A stretch of DNA of 64,000 nucleotides from JAOAGA01 sp964540515 (GTDB lineage Bacteria > CALINM01). The stretch is from NCBI GenBank assembly GCA_964540515.1, contig CAZIMS010000007.1, positions 75,310 to 139,309 of the forward strand. The letters are read 5' to 3'. Shown here in pieces: positions 35,418 to 44,021 of the stretch. The notes beneath the pieces are model-generated. The model ran no database searches and was not told the origin of the DNA. It saw only the letters and a program-made list of their open reading frames with translations. Made by a program: the position numbers and the translations under genes. Within the stretch, counting starts at the first letter, position 1; every line of letters starts with the position of its first letter.

Positions 35418-36398
35418 CTACCCCTTTTTTGAAAGGTTATATCTCTCATAGGCTCTAATTATATCTTGTACAAGAGGATGTCTTACTACATCCTTTTCAG
35501 TAAAATATACAAACTCAATGCCATCTATATCCTTCAAAATATTTTGAACCTCCACAAGTCCTGATTTTTGTTCCTTAGGTATATCTATCTGAGTTATGTC
35601 TCCTGTAACGACAGCTTTAGAGTTAAACCCCAACCTTGTAAGAAACATCTTCATCTGCTCGGAGGTAGTATTTTGTGCCTCATCCATAATAACAAAAGAA
35701 TCATTTAAGGTTCTACCTCTCATAAAGGCTATCGGTGCTATCTCGATAATCCCTTTATCAAGAAATCTTATGACCTTATCATAATCAAGCATATCATAGA
35801 GAGCATCATAGAGAGGTCTTAGATAGGGATCTACCTTCTCTGCTAACCCTCCTGGTAAAAATCCTAACTTTTCTCCAGCCTCTACAGCTGGTCTCGTAAG
35901 GATTATCCTCTGAACTTTATGACTAAGTAACTCTGAGACAGCCACAGCTACAGCAAGATAGGTCTTTCCTGTCCCTGCTGGACCTATAGCAAAGACCATA
36001 TCTTTTTTTCTAATGGCATCAACATATTTTTTTTGAGAAGGGTTTTTAGGTGCTATGGGTTTTTTACAGGGGGTTATTACAATAACATCTTCCAGTAACT
36101 CGTTAATCTCTTTATCATCGGCAAATAAGTTCTTTATTAAATAATCGATCTCAAAAAAATTTAGCTCTCTCTTTTTCTCGATTAAACCAATCATCCTATC
36201 AAGGAGAAGCTTTGTATTGTCAACATAACTTTCTTCACCAATAATCTTTATAATATTACCTTTGTGATGAAGGTGAACAGGAAGCTTTTTTTCTATATAA
36301 TTAAGGTACTCATTTCTATGACCTATGATCTTTCTTAAAGTATCTATGTTATTAATGGTAAAGGAAAGCTCCGTATCTTCTCGTTTTTTTGTTCTCAT
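35418..36398 (-). CDS. phoH: PhoH family ATPase
   Basis: A 326-aa PhoH-like protein: an N-terminal KH-like region (about 15-60, with IIKIIGEESYV) and a P-loop ATPase domain with Walker A GPAGTGKTYLA (about 137), RPAVEAGEKLGFLPG, Walker B VIMDEAQNTT, and TGDITQIDIP. PhoH proteins are linked to RNA metabolism, and in many genomes phoH sits beside ybeY, which is not present here. Its ATG overlaps the yjbQ stop (TAATG). Confidence 0.93.
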   Translation of the reverse strand: MRTKKREDTELSFTINNIDTLRKIIGHRNEYLNYIEKKLPVHLHHKGNIIKIIGEESYVDNTKLLLDRMIGLIEKKRELNFFEIDYLIKNLFADDKEINELLEDVIVITPCKKPIAPKNPSQKKYVDAIRKKDMVFAIGPAGTGKTYLAVAVAVSELLSHKVQRIILTRPAVEAGEKLGFLPGGLAEKVDPYLRPLYDALYDMLDYDKVIRFLDKGIIEIAPIAFMRGRTLNDSFVIMDEAQNTTSEQMKMFLTRLGFNSKAVVTGDITQIDIPKEQKSGLVEVQNILKDIDGIEFVYFTEKDVVRHPLVQDIIRAYERYNLSKKG

Positions 36399-36823
36399 TA
36401 TTCTCCAATCACTTTAATTATCAATCTTTTGGGCCTCTGACCATCAAACTCGGCATAAAAAATCTCTTGCCATGGTCCGAGATCTAACCTTCCCGCAGTA
36501 ACAGGCACTATTACTTGATGATGACAGAGAATACTTTTAAGATGGGCATCACCATTTATCTCACCTGTTCTGTGATGGTGATAGTTGATGTCAAAGGGTG
36601 CTATTTTTTCAAGCCAGTTCCAGATATCTTTATGTAAACCTGTCTCATCATCGTTTACAATAACAGCTGCTGTAATATGCATAGCCGAGATAAGTATCAT
36701 CCCCTCTTTTATATTAGATTTTTTAAGAACACCATCCACTAAATCAGTAATATTTATAAGCTCTCTCTTATCCTTTGTATTGAAGGTTATGTATTCTGTA
36801 TAAAACTTCATATTAGAAATCAT
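36398..36823 (-). CDS. yjbQ: YjbQ family protein (UPF0047, secondary thiamine-phosphate synthase type)
   Basis: A protein of about 141 aa of the YjbQ family. Conserved parts include ELINITDLVDGVLKKSNI, ISAMHITAAVIVNDDETGL, INYHHHRTGEINGDAHLKS and LDLGPWQEIFYAEFDGQRPK. The clustered His residues probably bind a metal. E. coli YjbQ shows weak thiamine-phosphate synthase activity, and its true role is open. The start is uncertain: ATG 36823 has an AGGTG about 10 nt upstream; ATG 36811 fits the family start; TTG 36847 is unlikely. Confidence 0.88.
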   Translation of the reverse strand: MISNMKFYTEYITFNTKDKRELINITDLVDGVLKKSNIKEGMILISAMHITAAVIVNDDETGLHKDIWNWLEKIAPFDINYHHHRTGEINGDAHLKSILCHHQVIVPVTAGRLDLGPWQEIFYAEFDGQRPKRLIIKVIGE

Positions 36824-36950
36824 AAAATAACTGCACCTATAAAGCAAGAACTTTGAAACACTTATTTTTTATTATTAGAAAAAATTATCTATAAAAAAAG
36901 ATTAATAAATGTTAGACTTAAATTAAAATAAAATTAGGTAAAGTTTTTTT

Positions 36951-38024
36951 ATGAAAAATCTTACAATTAAGGGTAAAAAAATTAGGTTTCCACTTATACA
37001 AGGTGGGATGGGCATTGGTGTATCATTACATCAACTTGCTGGTGCCGTAGCAAGAGAAGGTGGCATGGGGGTTATATCCAGTGCTGCTCTCGACAGAATA
37101 CTTTCTAAAAGGTACGGCAAAAAATTCACAGTCTATGAAGCTGTTAGAAAAGAGGTCGAGTTAGCAAAAGAATACGGCGGTGCTATTGGTGTTAATATAA
37201 TGGTAGCGGTATCAAAGGATTATGAAGACTCTGTGAAAGCCGCCATAGAAGCTGGAGCAGACGCTATAATATCAGGTGGTGGTTTACCACTGACTTTGCC
37301 CTCTATTACTAAATCCAGAGACACAGCTTTAATTCCTATAGTATCTTCTGCAAGGTCCTTAGAGGTTATATGTAAAAAATGGGAAAAACAGGGATATAGA
37401 CCTGATGCCTGTATATTAGAAGGTCCTTTAGCTGGTGGACATTTAGGTTTTAGATTAGAAGATATTGATAAGGAAGAACATAAGTTAGAATATTTACTTC
37501 CTCAGGTAAAAGAAGTGGCACAAAGATACGGAGATTTTCCTGTAATTGCCGCCGGTGGTATTATAACAGCAGAAGATATCAATAAAATAATATTGTTAAG
37601 TGCCGATGGAGTACAGATGGGAACAAGGTTTTTAGTAGCAGAAGAAAGTGGAGCTACTTTAGATTACAAGCTGGCAGTAATAAATCTTAGAAAGGAAGAT
37701 ATAATTGTAGCACATAAACCTGGCTCTCCCTGTGGCTTACCCTTTAGGATTATAAAAAGCTCCCCTATGTATAAAAGTCTCTTGGAAAGAAAGAGAAAAC
37801 CAAGATGTAATATGGGTTATGTGCTCGGCAGAGATCCTCAGGGCAAGTTTTCTATCTGTGAGGCTAAAGAAAACTACAATGCCTTCTGCATATGCAACGG
37901 TCTTCTAAGTTCTGGTGGTTATAATAATGATATAGAAGAGCCACTATACACGGTAGGCGCAATGGCCTATAAGGTAAGAGCAATTCAATCCGTATCGGAA
38001 ATATTTAAAGAACTTTTTTCATAA
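36951..38024 (+). CDS. nitronate monooxygenase-like FMN protein
   Basis: A 357-aa TIM-barrel flavoprotein of the NPD/FabK group. It starts FPLIQGGMGIGVSLHQLAGA, with ADAIISGGGLPLTLP, LEGPLAGGHLGF (active-site His) and FPVIAAGGIITAEDI with FMN-binding glycines. A C-terminal extension carries several Cys (RCNMGYVLG, SICEAKENYNAFCICNGL) found in one branch of the family. Nitronate oxidation is the textbook activity, but an enoyl reductase or another flavin reaction cannot be excluded. It is monocistronic and flanked by genes on the minus strand. Confidence 0.88.
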   Translation: MKNLTIKGKKIRFPLIQGGMGIGVSLHQLAGAVAREGGMGVISSAALDRILSKRYGKKFTVYEAVRKEVELAKEYGGAIGVNIMVAVSKDYEDSVKAAIEAGADAIISGGGLPLTLPSITKSRDTALIPIVSSARSLEVICKKWEKQGYRPDACILEGPLAGGHLGFRLEDIDKEEHKLEYLLPQVKEVAQRYGDFPVIAAGGIITAEDINKIILLSADGVQMGTRFLVAEESGATLDYKLAVINLRKEDIIVAHKPGSPCGLPFRIIKSSPMYKSLLERKRKPRCNMGYVLGRDPQGKFSICEAKENYNAFCICNGLLSSGGYNNDIEEPLYTVGAMAYKVRAIQSVSEIFKELFS

Positions 38025-38049
38025 AAAATATTCCAATAATCTTACTTGA

Positions 38050-38793
38050 TCAAGATAAGACTTTATTTCTGATTGCATAGAGTAGATACTCTTTATTACC
38101 CTTCTGACCTAATATAGGTGAGACCATTATACCGACCATCTCTAAGCCTAAAGTTCTTGAAAAATCAGTTATCTTAGATACGGCTTTCTCTCTAAAAGAC
38201 TCTTCTCTTACCACTCCTCCTTTGCCAATCTCCTTAGGAGAAAGCTCAAACTGGGGTTTGATAAGAGCCACCACCCCCCCTTCTTCCTTCAAGAACATTA
38301 TTGCCTTGGGTAAAATTAAGGTCAACGATATAAAAGATACATCAATTGTTACAAAATCCACCTTCTCAGGGATAAAATCATCCTCCACATAACGAAAGTT
38401 AACCTTTTCTATATTAACTACCCTATCAGATTTCCTTAATTTGTCATCAATCAATCCATATCCAACATCTACAGCATAAACTTTCTTCGCTCCAAACCTA
38501 AGCAGACAATCAGTAAACCCACCAGTTGAGGCACCAATATCAAGTGCAATCTTATCCTTCACATCTATAGTAAAGTTTTTTATTGCTGCCTCTAACTTTA
38601 AACCACCTCTGCTAACATAGGGCATATCTTCTCTTATCTCTATCTGACAATCTACGGCAATACTTTCACCTGCCTTCTCAATCTTATTACCATTTGCATA
38701 GACCTTACCCATCATAATGAGAGTTTTTGCCTTACTTCTTGAATCTACAAAGCCTCTCTGAAAAATTAGCTCATCTGCCCTGATTTTTTTCAT
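38050..38793 (-). CDS. tlyA: TlyA family rRNA (cytidine-2'-O)-methyltransferase
   Basis: A 247-aa protein with an N-terminal S4 RNA-binding domain (about 3-60, RADELIFQRGFVDSRSKAKT) and an FtsJ-type Rossmann methyltransferase (DIGASTGGFTDCLLRFGA for SAM). The later DVSFISLTLILP and LIKPQFEL match TlyA. The family methylates 16S C1409 and/or 23S C1920 and is sometimes annotated as hemolysin A, which is misleading. It follows dxs with no SD of its own, so translation is probably coupled. Confidence 0.93.
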   Translation of the reverse strand: MKKIRADELIFQRGFVDSRSKAKTLIMMGKVYANGNKIEKAGESIAVDCQIEIREDMPYVSRGGLKLEAAIKNFTIDVKDKIALDIGASTGGFTDCLLRFGAKKVYAVDVGYGLIDDKLRKSDRVVNIEKVNFRYVEDDFIPEKVDFVTIDVSFISLTLILPKAIMFLKEEGGVVALIKPQFELSPKEIGKGGVVREESFREKAVSKITDFSRTLGLEMVGIMVSPILGQKGNKEYLLYAIRNKVLS

Positions 38794-38801
38794 TTGAAAA
38801 A

Positions 38802-40658
38802 CTAAAGGAGGTGATTCTTTACATAAGAATAAATGCTTTGGGAAGTTAAAGAATATTTTTCTTTTAAGATACTTAAAGGACCTTGCTCAACAAATTTGTC
38901 AGGCAACCCTAAAATTTTTATATTACTATTTATCCCCCTTTTACTTGCCAGTTCAAGGACGGCACTTCCTAACCCACCTACAACTGTATTTTCTTCAATA
39001 GTAACAATTAATCTATGAGTTCTTAATATCTTATCAATTTTTTCTTCATCTAAGGGCTTTATAAATCTTGCGTTAAAAATTGTAATATCAATACCTTCTT
39101 TATCAAACATTTCCCTTACTTTTAATAGCTCATATAAAACTGGTCCCACACTAATAAAGGCTATATCACTTCCTTCTCTCAAAAACTTACCTCTGCCTAT
39201 CTCAATATCCTCAATAGGCTCATCTGATATTACAGCAGCTCCTCGAGGGTATCTAATACAACAAGGTTTATCCCATTTTAGTGATGATCTCATTAAAGAG
39301 ATTAGCTCCTTATCATCCTTTGGTGCTGCTATTACTATATTAGGGATGCATCTTAGATAGGAGAGATCAAACTGTCCGTGATGAGTTGGTCCATCCTCTC
39401 CTACTAATCCTGCCCTATCTATGGCAAAACAAACTGGTAAGTTTTGAAGAGCTACATCGTGGACAATCATATCAAAACTTCTTTGAAGAAAGGTAGAATA
39501 AATAGCTACAAAGGGCCTATATCCTTCCAGGGCAAGACCTGCAGCAAAGGTGACAGCATGTTGCTCTGCAATACCAACATCAAAAAATTTTTCTTTATGT
39601 TTATCTGCAAAAGTTTTTAAGCCTGTTCCTGACCTCATTGCTGCCGTAATAGCAACTATTTTGTCATTTTCTTCAGCCAGTTGCGACAGCGTCTCCCCAA
39701 AGATATCAGTGAAACTTATCTCTTTTGGCTTTAAAACTCTACCAGACTCTTTGTCAAAAGGTGGAACCCCATGAAAAAACTCAGCTTCATCCTCTGCTGG
39801 CTTATATCCCTTTCCCTTCTTTGTATAGGTATGAACAAGTATGGGACCATCGAGATTTTTCAAATTTTTAAAAGTTTCTATAAGATTATTTATATCGTGA
39901 CCATTTATAGGTCCTACATACTTAAGACCTAACTCCTCAAAAATTATTCCTGGTGTAATGATACTTTTTAACATCTCCTCAGCTCTTTTGGCAATCTTAA
40001 GTAGAGACGAACCAATTCGAGGTATTGATAAAAGGAGTTGCTCAATATCTTTTCTAAATCTTGTATAAAACTCACCAGTGAGTATCCTTGATAGATAGGA
40101 CGATAAAGCTCCTACGTTCTCAGAGATAGACATTTCATTATCATTTAGGATGATTATGAGATTTTTATCTAAGTGACCTGCATTATTAATACCTTCAAGG
40201 GCAAGACCTGCTGTTAGAGAACCATCACCTATCACTGATATGACTTTATTATATTTACCCTTTAAATCTCTCGCACAGGCAAGACCCAAAGCCAGAGAGA
40301 TGGAAGTTGAGCTATGTCCACAGGTTGCCACATCATAGATACTCTCTTCTCTCTTGGGAAAACCTGATATACCTCCATAGGTGCGTAAAGTATGAAATAC
40401 TTCCTTCCTACCTGTAAGTATCTTATGGGCGTAAGATTGATGTCCCACATCCCAGATTATCTTATCTTCAGGTGCATTGAAGACGGTGTGAATTGCTATA
40501 GCAAGCTCTACAGCACCCAAACTGGAAGCTAAATGCCCTCCATTCTTAGAGACTGTATTAACAATAATATCTCTAATCTCTTTAGCTAGCTCTTTTAATT
40601 CATCAATAGCTAAATCTTTTAAGTCTGAAGGATAATTAACCTTTGATAAAACTGACAT
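38802..40658 (-). CDS. dxs: 1-deoxy-D-xylulose-5-phosphate synthase
   Basis: A 618-aa TPP enzyme of the MEP pathway that condenses pyruvate and glyceraldehyde 3-phosphate. Motifs include DVGHQSYAHKILTGR, GDGSLTAGLALEGINNAG for TPP/Mg, the transketolase-like FFDVGIAEQHAVTFAAGL with the catalytic Glu, and GLVGEDGPTHHGQFDLS. It sits between ispA and tlyA in the well-known xseB-ispA-dxs-tlyA order, and the ispA stop overlaps its ATG. Confidence 0.97.
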   Translation of the reverse strand: MSVLSKVNYPSDLKDLAIDELKELAKEIRDIIVNTVSKNGGHLASSLGAVELAIAIHTVFNAPEDKIIWDVGHQSYAHKILTGRKEVFHTLRTYGGISGFPKREESIYDVATCGHSSTSISLALGLACARDLKGKYNKVISVIGDGSLTAGLALEGINNAGHLDKNLIIILNDNEMSISENVGALSSYLSRILTGEFYTRFRKDIEQLLLSIPRIGSSLLKIAKRAEEMLKSIITPGIIFEELGLKYVGPINGHDINNLIETFKNLKNLDGPILVHTYTKKGKGYKPAEDEAEFFHGVPPFDKESGRVLKPKEISFTDIFGETLSQLAEENDKIVAITAAMRSGTGLKTFADKHKEKFFDVGIAEQHAVTFAAGLALEGYRPFVAIYSTFLQRSFDMIVHDVALQNLPVCFAIDRAGLVGEDGPTHHGQFDLSYLRCIPNIVIAAPKDDKELISLMRSSLKWDKPCCIRYPRGAAVISDEPIEDIEIGRGKFLREGSDIAFISVGPVLYELLKVREMFDKEGIDITIFNARFIKPLDEEKIDKILRTHRLIVTIEENTVVGGLGSAVLELASKRGINSNIKILGLPDKFVEQGPLSILKEKYSLTSQSIYSYVKNHLL

Positions 40659-41545
40659 TAGCTCTGTCTATCCCTTAAATATTTTGCAAAATCCTCTAAT
40701 ATCTTAGCCTTTTTACCATAATGAGTTATCGCCTCTATGGCATCATTAGTTAAATTATTAAGTAATTCCTTTGATTCTTTAATACCTATTATAGATGGAT
40801 AGGTATTCTTTTTCTTCTCAATATCTGCACCTATCTTCTTCCCTAATTTCTCAAAGGAACCTTCTATATCAAGGATATCATCCATAATCTGAAAGGCTAA
40901 ACCAATCTTCTTACCATAAGTTGTAAGTCTCTGGAGGTCTTTTTTTGTAATCTTAGATAAGAGGGCTCCGACCCTTATAGAAGCAAGAATTAAGGCACCA
41001 GTTTTGTGAGTATGGATATACTCTATTGTAGCAAAGTCAATCTCTTTGTTTTCAGAAATTATATCCATAACCTGACCACCTACAACACCTTTTATCCCAC
41101 ATCTATAGGCTACCTCATAAATAGCTAATAGTGCCTTCTTAGGACTTACAAGATTAGATAGACTATGCTCTGACATAATTCTAAATGCCTCTGTAAGCAG
41201 CGCATCACCGGCAAGTATTGCTATAGCATCTCCATAGACCTTATGGTTTGTCAACTTGCCTCTCCTGTAATCATCATTATCCATCGCAGGTAGGTCATCG
41301 TGAATTAAGGTGTAGGTGTGAATCATCTCAATGGCACAGGCGAAAGGTAAAACCTTCTCATAGGGCGTATCAAATAGGTCTGCTACAGCAAGCACAAGAA
41401 TAGGTCTTATCCTCTTACCACCATCAAGAAGACTATATCTTATTGATTTTGTAAGTATCTCTGGATGGAAATCATTAGGAAAATATTTTTTTAACTCTTC
41501 TTCAATAATCTCTCTTCTTGTATTAAGATAGTTATTTAATCTCAT
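40658..41545 (-). CDS. ispA: polyprenyl (farnesyl/geranylgeranyl) diphosphate synthase
   Basis: A 295-aa trans-prenyltransferase. The first Asp-rich motif is HDDLPAMDNDDYRRG (about 84-98) and the second is FQIMDDILDIEG (about 220-231). The length and the bulkier CIEMIHTYTLIHDD region before the first motif fit short-chain (C15-C20) synthases of the IspA type. It condenses IPP with allylic diphosphates downstream of dxs. It begins 3 nt after xseB. Confidence 0.94.
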   Translation of the reverse strand: MRLNNYLNTRREIIEEELKKYFPNDFHPEILTKSIRYSLLDGGKRIRPILVLAVADLFDTPYEKVLPFACAIEMIHTYTLIHDDLPAMDNDDYRRGKLTNHKVYGDAIAILAGDALLTEAFRIMSEHSLSNLVSPKKALLAIYEVAYRCGIKGVVGGQVMDIISENKEIDFATIEYIHTHKTGALILASIRVGALLSKITKKDLQRLTTYGKKIGLAFQIMDDILDIEGSFEKLGKKIGADIEKKKNTYPSIIGIKESKELLNNLTNDAIEAITHYGKKAKILEDFAKYLRDRQS

Positions 41546-41548
41546 CTA

Positions 41549-41800
41549 TTACGATTCCTCAATATCATCTTTTTTCTCTTCTACAAAATCTACTAACTTA
41601 AATTTTTCTTCCGATTCTTTTATAAGTATCTCAACTTTTCTCTCAACCTCGTTAAGCTTTTCTTGCAGAAATTTAACAAGTTTAACTCCCTCTTCAAAAA
41701 GCTCCATTGATTCATCAAGGGAGATATCCTCGTTCTCCAGTTTTCTTGTAATGGTCTCCAACTTTTTTAAGGAGTTCTCAAAACTTTTTGTCTCTTTCAT
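41549..41800 (-). CDS. xseB: exodeoxyribonuclease VII small subunit
   Basis: An 83-aa helical protein with SFENSLKKLETITRKLENED, SLDESMELFEEGVKLVKFL and an acidic tail, the XseB pattern. It forms exonuclease VII with XseA, which is not in this window. There is no SD before the ATG, but TATAGT ends 8 nt upstream, a possible leaderless start, though the -35 is poor. It leads the isoprenoid operon. Confidence 0.93.
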   Translation of the reverse strand: MKETKSFENSLKKLETITRKLENEDISLDESMELFEEGVKLVKFLQEKLNEVERKVEILIKESEEKFKLVDFVEEKKDDIEES

Positions 41801-41855
41801 AATGTTAAACTATAAATTAACAGAAAATAAACAGATAAAAAAGAAAAATTTATTC

Positions 41856-43268
41856 TCAGCTTATAGGTAACCAGACTTTAAAAGTTGTACCTATTCCATA
41901 GTGACTATCAACTGATATATAACCATTATGCCCTTCAATAATCCACTTACAAATACTAAGACCGAGCCCTGCACCCCCGATCTCTCTCTTTCTAGATTTA
42001 TCGGCTCTAAAAAACCTATCAAAGATATGGGGAATGTCTTCTTCCTTAATGCCAATACCTGTATCTTCTACATATATGCACAAGCCATTATTCTCTCTTC
42101 TTGTGTAAACAGAAACTTTGCCATTCTCCTTATTATATTTAATTGCGTTATCGATGAGATTAGTAAACACCTGTCTTAATCTCAAGGCATCTGCCATTAT
42201 AGTAATATCTTCAATATCACAACAGTTTAGGATAATATTTTTCTCATTAGCAAAAAGAGAAAGATGTTCACAGAGCTCCGTAAGAAGAGTTTTTATATTA
42301 ATCTCTTTCTTTTCAATTAAGACCTCCCCTGCCTCGCTCTTTGATATTAATAGAAGGTCTTCTACAATTCTTACCATTCTTTCTATCTCTTCAAGTATGC
42401 TTACAAGGATATCTTGATACTCCTCAACAGTTCTCTCACTTCTTAAGGCAACCTCAATTAAACCTTTAATAATTGTAAGAGGCGTCCTAAGCTCATGGGA
42501 GGCATCGGCACTAAACTGGGCAGTCTGCATACAGGCCTTATTAAACCTATCAAGCATATCATTAATAGACTGAAAGAGCTCTCTAAACTCATCGTCTTTA
42601 TCCCACTGAGGAAACTTCTTGGGATCTTTAGCTGATATATTCTTAAGCTCTTTACTTAATATGGATAATGGTTTTAAGCCTCTATTAAAAATAATAACTC
42701 CACCAATGTTTAGCATAGCAATAGTTACGGGAATTATTATAAGTAGAATCTGTAATATTGAGTTTTGTATATTCTCTAACCTAGCTAACGAAGAGGCTAC
42801 CTCAATATAGGCTAAAAGCTTGTTATCAACTACTATAGGGTAGAAAATAACTCTTACTCTCTTTTCGTTGGCACCCTCTGGAGCAGGATAATCTCTCAAA
42901 ATTTCCCTATTATTGGCTAAAACTTTTAGATCTTCATAATCTAATTTTAGATCTTGAAAAAAGACATTTTGCGTTGAAGATATAACCTTACCATCGTATC
43001 TTACTATCCTTACATAACCCTCTGCACCGCTAAAACCTAAAAAGGCTCTTAAGATATTCTCAAAATCTCTTGATGCAATAACAAGATTACCGCTGCTGAT
43101 AGGCTTCTCTACTATATAATAGGTTGCCTCTGCAGTTGAATAAAGTCTATTATTGATGCCTTCGTCAACACTGTGGGTTATACCTAAATACATTCCCCCA
43201 GCAAAAAAAAGCAAAACGCTTATATTAAAGACATTAGACCATATGGCAATACGTGTTCTAAGATTCAT
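41856..43268 (-). CDS. two-component sensor histidine kinase (OmpR-system type)
   Basis: A 470-aa membrane kinase: TM1 (about 10-30), a periplasmic sensor region (about 31-165), TM2 (about 168-190), HAMP, a HisKA domain with the phospho-acceptor in SADASHELRTPLTIIKG, and a HATPase domain with NLIDNAIKYNKENG, DTGIGIKEEDIPHIFDRF and GGAGLGLSI. The sensor region has no Cys pair or known ligand motif that I can name. It is 13 bp after its response regulator. The input may be a metal, envelope or redox cue, which is not decidable here. Confidence 0.93.
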   Translation of the reverse strand: MNLRTRIAIWSNVFNISVLLFFAGGMYLGITHSVDEGINNRLYSTAEATYYIVEKPISSGNLVIASRDFENILRAFLGFSGAEGYVRIVRYDGKVISSTQNVFFQDLKLDYEDLKVLANNREILRDYPAPEGANEKRVRVIFYPIVVDNKLLAYIEVASSLARLENIQNSILQILLIIIPVTIAMLNIGGVIIFNRGLKPLSILSKELKNISAKDPKKFPQWDKDDEFRELFQSINDMLDRFNKACMQTAQFSADASHELRTPLTIIKGLIEVALRSERTVEEYQDILVSILEEIERMVRIVEDLLLISKSEAGEVLIEKKEINIKTLLTELCEHLSLFANEKNIILNCCDIEDITIMADALRLRQVFTNLIDNAIKYNKENGKVSVYTRRENNGLCIYVEDTGIGIKEEDIPHIFDRFFRADKSRKREIGGAGLGLSICKWIIEGHNGYISVDSHYGIGTTFKVWLPIS

Positions 43269-43281
43269 TAACCTTCAGTTA

Positions 43282-43953
43282 TTAATCTTTTAACATATAT
43301 CCTACACCACGAACGGTGTGGATCAGTTTTTTTGAGCTATCTTTATCTATCTTTCGTCTTAGATAGTTAATGTATACATCTATTATATTAGTAAGACTGT
43401 CAAACTGATACTCCCATACATTCTCAGCTATCATAGTTCTTGTAAGTATTCTATTCTTGTTCCTTGCCATGTACTCTAAAAGACCATACTCCTTAGAGGT
43501 AAGCTCAATCTCTTTACCCCCTCTTGTTACCTTTCTCGTTACAGGGTCGATAACAAGATCGTGAATCTGTATAGGCAAAGCCTTTTCTATAGCATGTCCT
43601 CTTCTTAAAAGTGCCCTTACCCTTGCAAGGAGCTCCTCAAAGGCAAAAGGTTTTGTCATATAATCGTCGGCCCCAGCATCAAGCCCAATCACTTTATCTT
43701 GAGTTGTATCTTTTGCTGTTAACATCATTATAGGTTTAACAATCCCTCTTTTTTTTATTTCTTTTAAAACCTCTATACCATCTTTACCAGGAAGCATAAC
43801 ATCAAGTATTATAAGCTCATAGTCTACAGAAGAGACCATCTCTAAGGCCTTATTACCATCTTCAGCGACATCAACAGAAAGTCCTTCTTCTTCAAAACCT
43901 TTTTTTATAAAATTAGCAACCTTTTTTTCATCTTCTACCAACAATATTTTCAT
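43282..43953 (-). CDS. OmpR/PhoB-family response regulator
   Basis: A 223-aa regulator with a receiver domain (phosphorylated Asp in LIILDVMLPGKDG, conserved Lys in MLTAKDT) and a winged-helix DNA-binding domain (LTSKEYGLLEYMARNKNRIL, then DVYINYLRRKID and TVRGVGYMLK). The second of two adjacent ATGs has better spacing from GGAGG. Just upstream is a perfect palindrome overlapping a TACAAT -10 element. It controls genes together with the kinase encoded next to it; targets are unknown. Confidence 0.95.
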   Translation of the reverse strand: MKILLVEDEKKVANFIKKGFEEEGLSVDVAEDGNKALEMVSSVDYELIILDVMLPGKDGIEVLKEIKKRGIVKPIMMLTAKDTTQDKVIGLDAGADDYMTKPFAFEELLARVRALLRRGHAIEKALPIQIHDLVIDPVTRKVTRGGKEIELTSKEYGLLEYMARNKNRILTRTMIAENVWEYQFDSLTNIIDVYINYLRRKIDKDSSKKLIHTVRGVGYMLKD

Positions 43954-43977
43954 CATATTACCTCCCTGTTTTTAATC

Positions 43978-44002
43978 TAATTGTGATATTGTATCACAAT
44001 TA
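43978..44002. promoter_or_regulatory. perfect 11-bp-arm palindrome over the two-component promoter (putative operator)
   Basis: TAATTGTGATA and TATCACAATTA are perfect inverted repeats with a 3-bp centre (43989-43991). It contains TGTGA-N7-TCACA, close to CRP/FNR-family sites but one base longer than the usual N6 centre. A minus-strand TACAAT (43988-43993) lies inside the centre, about 32 bp before the response-regulator ATG, so a bound protein would block RNA polymerase. A second palindrome, AAGATA-AG-TATCTT, lies at 44010-44023. Confidence 0.65.
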
Positions 44003-44021
44003 AATTAAAAAGATAAGTATC

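Noticed and set aside
38804..38832. A textbook SD (AAAGGAGGTGAT) on the plus strand followed by an open frame at 38833
   Set aside because: The frame is antisense to dxs, the ATG is about 18 nt from the SD, and the predicted protein has no family features; the sequence is explained by dxs codons on the other strand.
41812..41840. Leaderless promoter for xseB
   Set aside because: TATAGT is 8 nt before an SD-less ATG, but no acceptable -35 is found, so it is mentioned only in the gene entry.
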